DNA of 64,000 bases from Apoderus coryli. Lineage: Eukaryota > Arthropoda > Insecta > Coleoptera > Attelabidae. The notes under the pieces are model-generated. The model did no database searches and was not told the origin of the DNA. It saw nothing but the letters and a program-made list of their open reading frames with translations. Positions 12,095 through 24,036 of the stretch are shown here, piece after piece (the first letter of the stretch is position 1; each line of letters begins with the position of its first letter). The position numbers and the translations under genes were made by a program. Location: positions 4,848,342 through 4,912,341 of the forward strand of contig OU452216.1 in NCBI GenBank assembly GCA_911728435.2. Reading direction: 5' to 3'.

Positions 12095-12345
12095 GCTTTA
12101 TCAAGCTTGGCCATCCACGCAGCCTTTTACAAGGCTTGACCACGGAATTCTGCGGCATAAGCTTTCGGAATTTCGCTACCAAGGTTAAGGTTCGTGCAAT
12201 ATCTGGAGTGCCTCAGGGCTCTATTTTAGGTCTTCTCTTATTTAAGCATGTGTTTTATTAATGACGTGAAATGTCGCTCTCTACTCTTTGTTAATGATTT
12301 TAGGAATTTTTGTTAGTGTGTTTTGAAGTCAAATTCAAAATTAAA
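12095..12345 (+). pseudogene. reverse transcriptase relic (motifs A to C region)
   Basis: Three plus-strand frames give consecutive palm pieces: LDHGILRHKLSEFRY at 12135-12179 (just after motif A), SGVPQGSILGLLLF from about 12202 (motif B), then FINDV and a decayed LFVNDF where motif C would lie. Order and spacing fit a non-LTR RT with about 80 residues left. The frame changes between the blocks show it is an old copy. Confidence 0.75.
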
Positions 12346-13550
12346 GGAAATGGGCGTTCGCTACCTGATCTGCAATCTGTCAAGGGATTAACATAACAGT
12401 CCTGAACAAACCTAAAAAACCAACTGTACAAATTTTTTTATTCGTTAATTTCGGAGATGGAGTGGAGATTAGACTCTTTTAATAAAAAGTTGTTAGTAAA
12501 CTTGTGTCAAAAAGTTAAAAAAAAAAAGGAAAAAAACCATAAAAATAAAATCGAGTTTTGTCAAAATTTTGTTTTTTTTTCTTACTTATCTTACGGACTT
12601 ATGTTTTTCTTATTATTTATTTGGGCGACAAATTTCCTAGCTACTACCCTGCTATAAATTATTATAAAAATGCACATAATATTAGCATTTTTTACAAAGG
12701 GTCTGATTGAATTATCGTCTCAGTATAATCAACTTGTGCGCTACTGTAAACCTGAATGGGATACCAACATTGTACTAAAAATGTTATCGACTTGAAAACA
12801 TCCCATAATAATGTATTCCAGTAACGTTTTTCTTACATCTACTGAATATAGGTATAAATTTAATGTATTTAGTCTTTAAGCACTATGTTTGTGTGTGTAT
12901 TATATGTGGATACAGCCAGCGCCATCTGAACGTGACGCGTTTAGTAAATATCAGATATTTATAAACGTTAAAATGTAACTACTTTGTCTTATAAATTTGC
13001 TATTGTATGGGTATAGATTGGATTGGAATAATATAAACATTTTCCATGTTTTTAAAACCAGAGGTACCCTGACTAATATTTTTAACTTCCTAGTTTTAGA
13101 CCACGGCCTTACGCGCACTCAGTCCGTGGACACACTGTATATTTAGAAAAATCTACAATTTTTAAGGAAAGTCTAAAGAAATTCAGAACAATATATGAGA
13201 TTGTATGTAAGGGGTAAATTAGGAAAATATTTTAATTGAAATACAAAATACCTAGAGCACCTCTATTTTTTGGCAGCACGAGCCGCCTCTGCCCATAACC
13301 CAGATATTTAAAATAATTCCTTATTTATTCCGAAATAATATATCCAGCAATCGACACATGGCTTGAGTTTTTCATTTGCTGCAAGTATTCAGATGCGTCA
13401 TTAAAAAACTATCAACTTACATGACATGAAATTAATATCCATACAATTGTAATTATGTAGTACCGTTAAATGGGGTGAATTAGACCAAAATCATATAAAC
13501 AGAATCATTGTGATTTACTTGAGAGTATGTTCTTGAGTAATATCGAATAA
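12346..13550. other. intergenic, no supported gene
   Basis: AT-rich, with A and T runs around 12520-12575. The short frame at 12457-12657 is low complexity. Nothing else is recognised. Confidence 0.4.
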
Positions 13551-13554
13551 TTTA

Positions 13555-16140
13555 ATTTTATTCGGGTTTAGTCTGTTTTATGTTTTATTTTGATGATTTG
13601 TAGTGTATCTATGTTTTATTTTGATGATTTGTAGTTCTTACATGTTTTATTTTCATTTGCAGTGTTTAGTTTTATGATTTGTAGTGTTTTTATGTCTAAT
13701 TTTCATGATTTCTACTGCTTCTATGTGTTATTTTGATGATTTGTAGTGTTTTTATGTTTTATTTTGATGCCTTCATATGTCTCTATGATTTATTTTGCAA
13801 GTCATCAATTCAATTTATATATATGATATTCATCGTTCTTCCATGATTTATTTTGATATGTAGTGTATCTATATTTTATTCTTATGATTTGTAGTGTGTT
13901 GATAATTTGTATTTTTTCTGTGTTATTTTGATGATTTGTAGTGTTTTCATGTTTTATTTTGATGACTTCTAGTGTTTCCATGATTTATGTTGATGACTGG
14001 TAGTGTTTCCATGTTTTATTTTGATGATTTGTAGTGTTTACATGTTTTATTTTGATGATTTGTAGTGTTTCCATGTTTATTTTAATGATTTGTAGTGTTT
14101 CTATGTTTATTTTGAAGATTTGTAGTATTTTTATGTTTTATCATGATGATTTGTAGTGTTTCTACGTTTTATTTTGATAATTTGTAGTCTTTCTATGTTT
14201 TATATTGATAATTTATAGTGGTTCTACATATTATCTTGATGATTTATAGTGTTTCTATATTTTATTTTGATGATTTCTATCCGTTCTATGATTTATTTTT
14301 ATGTATTCTACTGTTTCTGTTTCATTGATTAAAATAAAACAGAGACAATACAAATCGTAAAAATAAAACCTAGAAACACTACAAATCATCGAAATAAAAC
14401 AAATATACTACAAATCATCAAAATAATACACACACAATACAAATCATAAAAATAAAACATTGAAACACTATAAATTAAAAATAAAAAACATATATACACT
14501 ATAAATTATCAAGGTAAAATGTAGATACATTACAAATCATCAAAATAAAAACTAGAAACACAACAAATCATCAAAATAATAAAGGCACAATACAAATCAT
14601 AAAAATAGAACATAGAAACACTATAAATCATCAAAAAAAACATATAAACACTATAAATTATTAAGATAAAATGTAGATACACTTACAACTTATCAAAATA
14701 AAACAGAAACAATACGTATCATCAAAATAAAACATAGAAACACTAGAAATCGTCAAAGTAAAACATAGAAACACTATAAATCAATAAAATAAACCATGGA
14801 AACACTACAAATCATTCTTTCAACGTTTTATTTTGATGATTTGTAGTGTTTCTATGTTTTATTTTGAAGATTTGTAGTACTTGTATGTTTTATCATGATG
14901 ATTTGTAGTGTTTGTACGTTTTATTTTGATAATTTGTAGTCTTTCCATGTTTTATTCTGATGATTTATTCTAGTGTTTATTTATTTTATTTTGATGATTT
15001 GTATTGGTTCTATGTTTTATTTTTATGTATTGTATTATTTCTGTTTCATTGATTAAAATAAAACAGAAGCAATACAAATCTTAGAAATAAAACCTAGAAA
15101 CAATACAAATTATCAAAATAAAACGTAGAAACACTACAAATCATCAAAATTATATACAAATCATCAAAATTAAACAGAAAAAATACAAATAATTAAGACA
15201 AAATGTCGAAACACTACAAGTCGTCAAAATAAAACACAGAAACACACCAAATCATCAAAATAATACAGACGCAATACAAGTCATAAAAATAGAACATAGA
15301 AACACAATAAATCGGCAAAAAAAACATATAAACACTATAAATTATTAAGATAAAATGTAGATACACTTACAAAATATCAAAATAAAACAGAAACAATACG
15401 TATCATCAAAATAAAGCACACGAACACTATAAATTATCAAAAAAAAACATATAAACACTATAAATTATCAAGATAAAATCTTGATACATTACAAATCATC
15501 AAAATTAACCAAAAGCAATAGAAATCATTAAGACAAAATGTCGAAATACTACAAGTCGTCAACATAAAACATAGAAACACTACATATCATCAAAATAAAA
15601 ACTAGAAACACTATAAATTATTAAGATAAAATGTAGATACACTTACAAAATATCAAAATAAAACAGAAACAATACGTATCATCAAAATAAAACACATGAA
15701 CACTACAAATCATCGAAATAAAACAAATATACTACAAATCATCAAAATAATACACACATAATACAAATCATAAAAATAAAACATTGAAACACAATAAGTT
15801 ATCAAAAAAAAAACATATAAACACTATAAATTATCAAGATAAAATGTAGATACATTACAAATCATCAACATTAAATAGAAACAATACAAATCATTAAGAG
15901 AAAATGTCTAAACACAACAAGTCGTCAAAATAAAACATAGAAACACTACAAATTATTAAAATAAAACATAACAGAGTACAAATCATCAACATAAAACATA
16001 GAAACACTACAAATCAATAAAATAAAACATGGAAACACTACAAATCATTCTTTCTACGTTTTATTTAGATGACTTGTAGTGTTTATATGTTTTATTTTGA
16101 TGACTTGCAGTGTTTCTACGTTTTATATTGATGATTTTTG
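13555..16140. repeat. 31-bp minisatellite that switches strand
   Basis: Unit on the plus strand: ATGTTTTATTTTGATGATTT followed by GTAGTGTTTCT, 31 bp. Orientation changes several times: plus to about 14330, minus to about 14812, plus to about 15049, minus to about 16047, plus to about 16140. Switch points recur with the same sequence: TTTCATTGATTAAAATAAAAC (14.32 and 15.05 kb) and AAATCATTCTTTC(A/T)ACG (14.81 and 16.04 kb). Further blocks are at 17.1-18.4 and 19.9-20.65 kb. Confidence 0.95.
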
Positions 16141-16213
16141 ATTCAGACACGTTTTTAACATGTTTTATTTGCTCACCTTGATTGAATGACTAAAAGCACC
16201 TTTTATTTTTCTC

Positions 16214-17130
16214 CTTATCAACTTTTTTCAATTTTGATGTAGTCCACTTCAAGTAGACACATAAATCCACAATATACTTGCATAAAAATGTAGCAAAATT
16301 TAAAATACTATGATTTTTATAGAGTCAAACTACAGAATCGGTCACAGTCATCCTATTTGACGGTATGTGGTAATGTGGAAACCTATGAATAAATATCCAG
16401 CTGGAAAACCCACTTCCAACTATAACACATACTAAAATAAATTGGGAAACAAAAATTTCTAAGAAAATATAAGTATAAAATCGTATCAAAACATCGTATA
16501 TTTACCAAAGATTTTCTGTTAAAATCTATCTTATACACACCGTTTCCTCATTATAATGTCAGATAAATCATCTGTTATATCGATTATTTTCTTAAAAGTT
16601 ATAATTCCAAACATTGACGCCACGCTTAGCAAAGATCAAGAAAGTATATCATGTGTGTGTATATCTCATACACTTGTTTTGTTCCTAATAATGCCTTCAA
16701 CTGGTATGGGATGCTTGTGGATATTAAAAATAACCTTAAGTATTTTTAACTTAGTGTTTATTTACCTTTATACATGGTGATCAAAAGTCTCGTATCGAAC
16801 TTTGATTTTATCGTCAAAACTATTACTATGAGAATCCATTTTTTCATCTAACATTTTTATTTTATTATATTTTTATAATGACACAGAATCAAAATGTATT
16901 TTCTATTTTAATTATATTGAATATCATTCAGAATATTGCCTTAATTCTTAGGAACATGAAATTAAGATCAAAAACCGCATTTTCATTATATTTAGGATGA
17001 CTAATTAACGGGATTAAATAAAGAAAGAATTTAAATTTCGCGGTTTTTTACATTTAGTTACGGAACACATCACCTGAAGCGCTCTGTCGGTATTCAAAAA
17101 ATAAGTAGAGTTGACCTGTTGCCCATCTAT
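16214..17130. other. unique spacer inside the inverted repeat
   Basis: No recognised gene. The open frame at 16556-16780 has no recognisable domain. Confidence 0.4.
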
Positions 17131-17134
17131 AAAT

Positions 17135-18360
17135 TTCTCTGATTTTATGTTTTTATTTTAATAATTTGTAATGTTTCTATGTTTTATTTTCATGGGTTGT
17201 AGTGTTCCCATGTTTTATTTTGATGATTTGTAGTGTTTTTATGTTTTATTTTAATGATTTGTATTGGTTCTATATTTTATTTTCATGATTTGTTGTGTTT
17301 CTATGATTTATTTTGGTAATTTTAATTTTTGCTGTTTTATTTTGCTGAATAGTAATGTTTCTATGTTTTATTTTGATAATTTGCATTGTTTCTGTTTTAA
17401 TTTCGATGATTTGTAATATATCTATGTTTTATTTTAAAAATTTGTAGTGTTTCTATGTTTTATTTTGATAACTTGTAATGTTTCTGTTATATTTTGATGA
17501 TTTGTTGTTTCTCTATGTTTTATTTTGCTGGTTTGTAGTGTTTTTATGTTTTATTTTAATGATTTGTATTGTTTCTATATTTTATTTTCATGATTTGTAG
17601 TGTTTCTAAGATTTATTTTGGTAATTTTTATTATTTCTGTTTTATTTTGATGAATAGTAGTGTTTCTATGTTTTATTTTGATAATTTGTATTGTTTCTGT
17701 TTTAGTTTCGATGATTTGTATTATTTCTATGTTTTATTTTGAAAATTTGTAGTGTCTCTATGTTTTATTTTGATAACTTGTAATGTTTCTGTTATATTTT
17801 GATGATTTGTTGTTTCTCTATGTTTTATTTTGCTAGTTTGTAGTGTTTTTATGTTTTATTTTAATGATTTGTATTGTTTCTATATTTTATTTTCATGATT
17901 TGTAGTGTTTTTATGTTTTGTAGTGTTTCTATGATTTATTTTGGTAATTTTTATTATTTCTGTTTTATTTTGAAAATTTGTAGTGTCCCTATGTTTTATT
18001 TTGATAACTTGTAATGTTTCTGTTATATTTTGATGATTTGTTGTTTCTCTATGTTTTATTGCTGGTTTGTAGTGTTTCTATGTTTTATTTTGATAATTTG
18101 TATTGTTTTTGTTTTAATTTCGATGATTTGTAATATATCTATGTTTTATTTTGAAAATTTGTAGTGTTTCTATGTATTATTTTGATAACTAGTAATGTTT
18201 CTGTTATATTTTGATGATTTGTAGTGTTTTCATGTTATATTTTGATTTTTTGTAGTGTGTTCATGTTTTATTTTAATTATTGGTAGTGTTCCTATGTTTT
18301 ATTTTGATGAGCTGTAGTGTTTTTATGTTTTATTTTAATGATTATTATTTTAATGATAAT
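17135..18360 (+). repeat. 31-bp minisatellite block
   Basis: Same unit as the 13.5-16.1 kb array, all in plus orientation here. A longer-range repeat is visible: the order of variant units (TTGCTG GTTTGTAG, CTGTTATATTTTGATG, GGTAATTTTTATT) comes round about three times at roughly 17.5, 17.8 and 18.05 kb. Confidence 0.9.
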
Positions 18361-18439
18361 GATTAATAGGTAGAGTTGGCCTGTTGCCCATCTAAAATTC
18401 TCTCTAAACCTAGCAGCTTCCTCTCACCAAATTGCTATA

Positions 18440-18612
18440 TTTGCAAGCATTCATTGTATTTGAAATTCTAAATCTGCAGAATACGGTGGGTGGGTGAGCT
18501 ATTCAATTTTGCCATAGTTTTCACCGATTTCTGACATGGTGCATTGTCTTGTCGATCCAAATGTGCACAGTAATAGTCGCTATTGATGGTGGTTCCTTTT
18601 TGAAGATAGTCG
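18440..18612 (-). pseudogene. mariner transposase relic around the second aspartate
   Basis: Minus-strand reading gives DYLQKGTTINSDYYCAHLDR, then QDNAPCQKSVKTMAKLNS and, in a shifted frame, HPPYSADLEF. These are the second (QDNAPC) and third (PPYSPDLA-like) catalytic neighbourhoods of a mariner transposase, brought together by deletions. It belongs to the same group as the scraps at 3.6 and 8.2 kb. Confidence 0.75.
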
Positions 18613-18614
18613 AG

Positions 18615-19740
18615 GGATATTATTATTATTTATTGAATGACCTAATATGATAAAAATGTTCACAAGGTCGTCTAAACAAATAAATCTGATATTATATTTA
18701 TATAAACAACAATATGTATAAATCAGCATGAAAAATCAACAATCCCAGGCATAAAACAGTGAGTTGTTATTATACAATTTCATAAATTAATAACAACACT
18801 AAGGATTTTTGCAGTTTATTATTTCGCGCGTAACCTCTCTAACCATTCTCCGTTTAATCAAAGCGAGCCTTGAACTATATTCCATAGCACTCTCTTGAGC
18901 AGAATCTAAGATCCTCGGCTTACCAATATCAAGAAATATTAATTTCTAAACCTGGTTTTGATCATCCTTAGTTTATGCAAAGAATTGACGATTTGGCAAC
19001 TATTTTAAAAATGTTTCCCTTGAAAGAAGCCTCAACAAAAGTAAACGTTGCATTGCGTTGGATATTTAAACACATGTAAAAACATATGGCACATTTTACA
19101 CTTGTTTTGATTTTCAGAGACTCTACCCTAACTTAACCCTGTTGTCGTTGAAGATTAAAGTGAATATTTTATTATTTTTTATCATTGGCAGGTCGCTAAA
19201 CTAACTTATAATCTATCCACATCGTATAATAGACCGCCAAGTAAAAAAGCGCGCAATTTCATTAACAACCGACCAGTCAACTGTTCTTTGTACAAGTACC
19301 TCAGCGCGCGTAAAATTACTAGAATTTTACCGCCAAATAAACGTCACAAAAAGACCCTATTTTATAGAGAAAAAACAACAAACGAGATCTACAACAACCT
19401 TCACTGTTGCATTTAATTATACTTGATGAATGCATCTAGCGCGTACAGGGTTCATATGTATAGGGTAGAATTTAATTATTGAAATAGAAATTTATTATAT
19501 CTGATGATTTTGTAACGAAGAAAATTGGAGACCGAAACATGATTCGACACTATAACAAAAGTAATTTAATTTCGATATTGTCCTGAGACAAAGCAACTAA
19601 AATTATTACAACATTGTTGCTTCGTTTACCAGATAAAAATGTTAAACATTTTTCAATATACTAAGAATATTTACGAATAATTAACTAAAAATTAAATAAA
19701 TTTAACACAATTAATATTCAACAAAAATAAGTAATTTTAA
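18615..19740. other. intergenic, with a CTGATGA...GAAAC motif at 19.50 kb
   Basis: No coding region supported. CTGATGA at 19501 and GAAAC at 19534 resemble the hammerhead-like motif found elsewhere in the window, but the intervening stem is weak here. Confidence 0.35.
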
Positions 19741-19746
19741 CAAAAT

Positions 19747-19845
19747 CAATATGCTGCTATGCAATTATTCACTCTAGAGCTAAAAGAGTACACAATTGTT
19801 GCAGAAGAAAAACTCACTTAGTTTTTCTTCTGCAGGAGAAAAATT
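19747..19845. repeat. direct repeat with palindromic end, copy 1
   Basis: CAATATGCTGCTATGCAATT and the following ~80 bp recur at 20684-20785. Both copies finish in a hairpin made of TTGCAGAAGAAAAACT and its complement. In copy 2 the left half of the hairpin is the 3' end of a transposase reading frame. Confidence 0.85.
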
Positions 19846-19904
19846 AAAAGTGCCTTTGGTCATTCAATCAAGTTGAGCAAATAAAACATGTTAAAAACAT
19901 GTCT

Positions 19905-20650
19905 GAATCAAAAATCATCAAAATAAAACGTAGAAAGAATGATTTGTAGTGTTTCCATGTTTTATTTTATAGATTTGTAGTGTTTCTATGTTTTATTTTG
20001 ATGATTTGTACTGTGTTATGTTTTATTTTAATAATTTGTAGTGTTTCTATGTTTTATTTTGATGATACGTACTGTTTCCGTTTTATTTTGATAATTTGTA
20101 AGTGTATCTACATTTTATCTTAATAATCTTAATAATTTATAGTGTTTATATGTTTTTTTTGATAGTGTTTCTATATTCTATTTTAATGATTTGTATTGTG
20201 TCTGTATTATTTTGATGATTTGTTGTGTTTCTATATTTTATTTGGCTAATTTATAGTGTTTTTAGTTTTTATTTTGATGATATGTAGTGTTTCTATGTTT
20301 GATTTTGACGACTTGTAGTGTTTCGACATTTTGTCTTAATGATTTGTATTGTTTCTGTTTAATTTTGATGATTTGTAATGTATCTACATTTTATCTTGAT
20401 AAGTTATAGTGTTTAGATGTTTTTTTTTGATAATTTATAGTGTTTCAATGTTTTATTTTTATGATTTGTATTGTGTGTGTATTATTTTGATGATTTGTAG
20501 TATATCTGTTTTATTTCGATGATTTGTAGTGTTCATATGTTTTGTTTTGATGATTTATGGTGTTTCTACGTTTTATTTTGATCATTTTTATTGTTTCTAG
20601 GTTTTATTTTTAAGATTTCTATTGTCTCTGTTTTATTTTAATCAATGAAA
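19905..20650 (+). repeat. 31-bp minisatellite block
   Basis: Plus-orientation units following the right arm of the 3.8-kb inverted repeat. The block ends at TTTTAATCAATGAAACAGAAAC, the reverse complement of the switch sequence used at 14.32 and 15.05 kb. Confidence 0.9.
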
Positions 20651-20683
20651 CAGAAACAATACTATACATAAATACATAAATCA

Positions 20684-20785
20684 ATATGCTGCTATGCAAT
20701 TATTCACTCTAGAGCTAAAAGAGTACACAATTGTTGCAGAAGAAAAACTAAGGCTCACTTAGTTTTTCTTCTGCAACAATTTCAT
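20684..20785. repeat. direct repeat with palindromic end, copy 2
   Basis: Same sequence as 19747-19845 and ends in a ~48-bp hairpin (about 20732-20780). The hairpin overlaps the stop codon (20748-20750) of the minus-strand transposase, so the last codons of that gene exist here in inverted duplicate. Confidence 0.8.
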
Positions 20786-21272
20786 TAAACGCATTACGTA
20801 TTCTTTCCTGCAGTTGCTCGACAGTTTCAATTGGCACTGTATAAACTTTGTCTTTCACTAGACCCCAGACAGTAAAATCTAAAGGATTTAAGTCAGGAGA
20901 CCTAGCCGGATAATTTTTAGAAGCATCATTTCCGCGCCCTATCCGCCGTCCATCAAAATTTTCGTTTAACCACTGACGACACCATCATTCATAAATCATA
21001 AAGAGGTTCGAGGAGCCAAGGGAATATCTTCGAGGAATTGGAAGAGAATTTGCGACAGAATATTAAAATACATTTCTCCAGTTAGATTTCCTGGGAAATT
21101 GTGATAACCCAGATATTTATTTTCTAATGTTGAAGCCCAAACATTGACTTTGAAAGAATGTTGATAATGAGTTACATTTCTTGCATGAGGATTTTCATCA
21201 GCCCACACATGCTCATTATGCATGTTGAAAACCCCACTTCTGGTAAATATGGCTTCGTCTGTGAATATAATA

Positions 21273-22512
21273 CGAGGGTTGCCTTTTACAATTCGGGATT
21301 TGGCAAACCTGGTGTTGCAATCTGGCAACTGACAGCTCTATCGTAAAGTTGGACAGTTTTGAGGTTATACGTACTCAGAACGTTTTGACATATGAGCGCT
21401 ATTTGTGTTGTTTACAGCAACTTAAAAGATTCATCTCGGCCTAAAAATGGAATTAAATCGTGAACATTTTCGTGCGATTATTTTTTACAACTCTTGACCT
21501 GGATTAACTCAGCAACTGTGCATGGATGCACTTAATTCAATTTTTGGCGATGAAGGTTCATCAAGGACCAGTGTTGATCGATGGTATGGTGAATTCAATC
21601 GTGGTCGTAGTTCATTCCAAGACGAATTTCGTGACGGTCGTCCAAAATCAGTTGTTGTTCCGTGTGTGACATATCAAGAGATTGAAACAACCTTAGGCAT
21701 TAGTGGGACCACCATACATTCAATATTGCATAAACATATGACTGTCAAAAAAATTTGTTGGCGTTGGGTCCCACATAATTTGTCAATCGCTCAAAAAAAG
21801 GCTCGTGTCGATTGGTCGAAAGAAATGCTGAAAAAATACGATCGCGGTGCTTCGAAACACGTCTATGACATCGTGACAGGTGATGAATCGTGGATTTACG
21901 CGTATGAGCCTGAAAGTAAACAGCACTCGACTGTATGGGTGTTTCAGATGAGCCAAATCCAACAAAAGTTGTTCGCGCACGAAACACTTCCAAGCAAATG
22001 GTCGCCTGTTTTTCGGAAAGACTGGACATGTCGCAACCGTACCACTAGAACAACGCAGAACAGTCAATTCTGAGTGGTACACATCCATTTGTTTGCCAGT
22101 TGTCTTCCAAGAAATCAGGAAAACCAACCGCCGAAGACGGATCACTCTTCACCACGACAATGCGAGCACATCGGCTCAAACAACTGCATTTTTGAGCACC
22201 CAAAACATCGATTTCATGAATCATCCGCCGTATAGTCCTGACTTGGCACCGAATGACTTCTTTTTATTCCCGTACGTAAAAACAAACTGAGAGGTCAACG
22301 TTTTTCGACACCTGAAGAAGCGGTTGCTCCATTCAGAATGCACGTTTTGGAAATACCTCAATCCACTCTCAAAAGTGTTTCGACAATTGGTTCAAACGCA
22401 TACAAAAGTGTATAGATCTTCATGGGGAATATTTTGAAAAACAATTAAGTGATTTTCGATGATTAATATTTGTTTTTGTTCTCTAATCCCGAAATATAAA
22501 AGGCAACCCTCA
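21273..22512 (+). mobile_element. mariner element, 1240 bp, both ends present
   Basis: Terminal inverted repeats: CGAGGGTTGCCTTTTACAAT on the left and its near complement ending AAAGGCAACCCTCA on the right. TA flanks each side (21271-21272 and 22513-22514), the target duplication of mariners. It sits inside a minus-strand transposase gene. The same terminal sequence marks the remnants at 0.2-2.2, 25.9-27.4 and 45.5-46.4 kb. Confidence 0.93.
21447..22462 (+). pseudogene. mariner transposase, frameshifted
   Basis: Starts at MELNREHFRAIIFYNS and meets a stop soon after. Then MDALNSIFGDEGSSRTSVDR, FNRGRSSFQDEF and GRPKSVVVP (paired helix-turn-helix), a deletion, RWVPHNLS (the linker motif) and TGDESWIYAYEPESKQ with the first aspartate. 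The frame shifts near 21945 and again near 22070. The second and third aspartates are HHDNASTSAQ and YSPDLAPNDFF. Counting gives 32 residues between them; the 27.1-kb copy has two extra residues (SSHTSAQ), restoring the 34 expected of D,D34D mariners. It cannot encode an active enzyme. The C-terminus, with the CIDLHGEYFEK-type ending, runs to about 22462. Confidence 0.9.
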
Positions 22513-22989
22513 TATTAGAAAAAAACAATCGGTTTACTTCTCTCATATCCAAAAGCCTCTGACAAAACTCTAGACGCTGCGGAAAATCTGTTGCTAAAAG
22601 ATCTTGGTCTTGGCGGTAGTGATAAGGGTACAGTTGTTGTTCTTTCGCAATCCACCATACAACTGAATTCGAAATTTGAGTTTGTTGCGCAAGTCGTCTT
22701 GTACTAATGTTAGGATTTTCTTCAAAATGATGTAAAATGTCTTCCTCATTTCGTACATTTCTAACGGTTCTATTTCTTCCTCAGATCAGATTTTTTAAAT
22801 TGTATCGTTCCAGTTTCTCGTAAAGTTGAAAGAAACGTTTTGTAATTGGGCAAATGTCTTGTAGGAAACTTCTCTCCGTACCTTATTGCTGTCGCACGAG
22901 CACTACCGTTACATTCACCGAGTGTTAACAAGATGTCAACTTATTCGGAATTAGTATACTGCATTTTAAAATGTGAATCAGCGTCAATA

Positions 22990-24036
22990 ACAATTAATCG
23001 ACAGCCATTAGAGATTTACAGTTACGCCCAGGGCCACAATCTAAAGCTAAATCCTTCGAAATCAAAGGCAATCGTATTTTGCTCCTTTCATTAAGGTATA
23101 ACATTGCGGGAGAGAGTATTGAGTTTATTGAGACTATTCGTAATTTGGGTTTGTTTATGGATGAGAGCCTGAGATTTGTTAATCAAGCGTCTCGCGTGAC
23201 TGGCCAATGCTACAAAGTTTTAGGATTATTGTATGCTAACAGGAGTATTCTGACAAAAAATATGCGTAAATTCCTATGCGAAAGTCTTGTTCTATCAAGA
23301 TTGAACTACTGCAATGTTGTGTATTTTCCTTGTTTAGATGCTTGCAAAAGATACAAAACTCTTGTTGTCGGTTGATTCATAATCTCCGGAGATATGATCA
23401 CATTTCCGAAGCTTTCTCAAGCTTAAATTGGTTGAAGATGACGAATTTATTTAGGTATTCGTTTTTGACTTTTCTATCTAGAGTTATTTTAAATCGTTCC
23501 CCTCCTTACCTTTTCAATAAATTGATATTTCGCCAAAATCTCAACGCCCTAAACATCCGAAATCCACTGAAATTGACAATGCCATTTTGTAGGACGGCTT
23601 CACCACTTTAAACGAGGCTTCACCTACAATGCCGTAACTCTTTTTAATGGCCTAAGGAGTGCAATGAAACTTAAATTCTTAAACGAAAGGCATTTCAAAC
23701 CGCGCTTCAAGCAGCACCTACTCTCGCAGCATCAAGATCAAACGATTTTATGAATTTGTTTTTTCATGAAACAGATACAATAGTTTTCTTTATTTTGATT
23801 GTTGTCTTGATTGGGGTCATACCTCATGTCTGTAAGTATATTAAATATTTTTGTTTCTATTTTTCTATATTGTTATACGTACATATGTACTAAATTTAAA
23901 TTTAATTTAATTTTAAGTATTATTATTTTTTTTATTTATAATTTAATTTATTATTTTTGTTGAAAAAAGGGTTAAGTGGGAATGGCCATTTGGCTAGACT
24001 TCGCCTAATAAAGACGTTATTATTATTATTATTAAA
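22990..24036 (+). pseudogene. non-LTR retrotransposon 3' half, several frameshifts
   Basis: Begins after the RT catalytic loop with QGHNLKLNPSKSKAIVF (palm/thumb), continues in another frame with SIEFIETIRNLGLFMDESLR and LCESLVLSRLNYCNVVYFPC, then IQNSCCRLIHNLRRYDHISE and PPYLFNKLIFR. Same domain order as the better preserved copy at 5.9-7.0 kb. The 3' UTR ends GCCTAATAAAGACG followed by (TTA)n at about 24017-24036. Motifs A to C are missing through 5' truncation. Confidence 0.85.

Larger units (their letters stand above)
16131..19922. repeat. 3.8-kb inverted repeat, ~82-bp arms
   Basis: The arm at 16131-16213 (GATTCAGACACGTTTTTAAC, then ATGTTTTATTTGCTCACC and TTGATTGAATGACTAAAAGC) is repeated in reverse complement at 19841-19922 with a few mismatches. 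Minisatellite blocks flank both arms on the outside and one block lies inside. The arms could be termini of a large element or the result of an inversion-type duplication of the array. Confidence 0.85.
20748..22964 (-). pseudogene. IS630/Tc1-type transposase gene, split by a mariner
   Basis: A DDE transposase that would cut and paste its own element. On the minus strand it begins with ATG at 22964 (MQYTNSE, then LLTLGECNGSARATAIRYGE, a helix-turn-helix start) and continues with HHFEENPNISTRRLAQQTQI and WWIAKEQQLYPYHY (second helix-turn-helix). The mariner at 21273-22512 breaks it exactly before IIFTDEAIFTRSG, which holds the first catalytic aspartate. The rest reads HVWADENPHARN, FPGNLTGEMYFN, RQWLNENFDGRRIG, ARSPDLNPLDFTVWG (third catalytic region) and ends VAEEKLSEP at 20750. 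Removing the mariner and one TA restores coding across the junction. Several frameshifts and a stop near the start show it was already decaying or decayed later. Without the mariner the gene would be about 325 codons, normal for this type. Confidence 0.88.

Noticed and set aside
19501..19540. CTGATGA...GAAAC as a further hammerhead-like motif
   Set aside because: The bases between the two core parts do not form a convincing stem, so it is not counted with the others.
13555..20650. CRISPR array
   Set aside because: 31-bp repeats are directly adjacent with no spacers, and the genome is clearly eukaryotic.
21158..21346. plus-strand frame overlapping the mariner left end
   Set aside because: Antisense to the IS630/Tc1-type transposase and mariner terminus; it crosses the insertion junction.
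22846..23094. 82-codon plus frame taken as a single gene
   Set aside because: It fuses antisense of a transposase N-terminus with the start of an RT fragment; only the last ~40 codons are real RT sequence.
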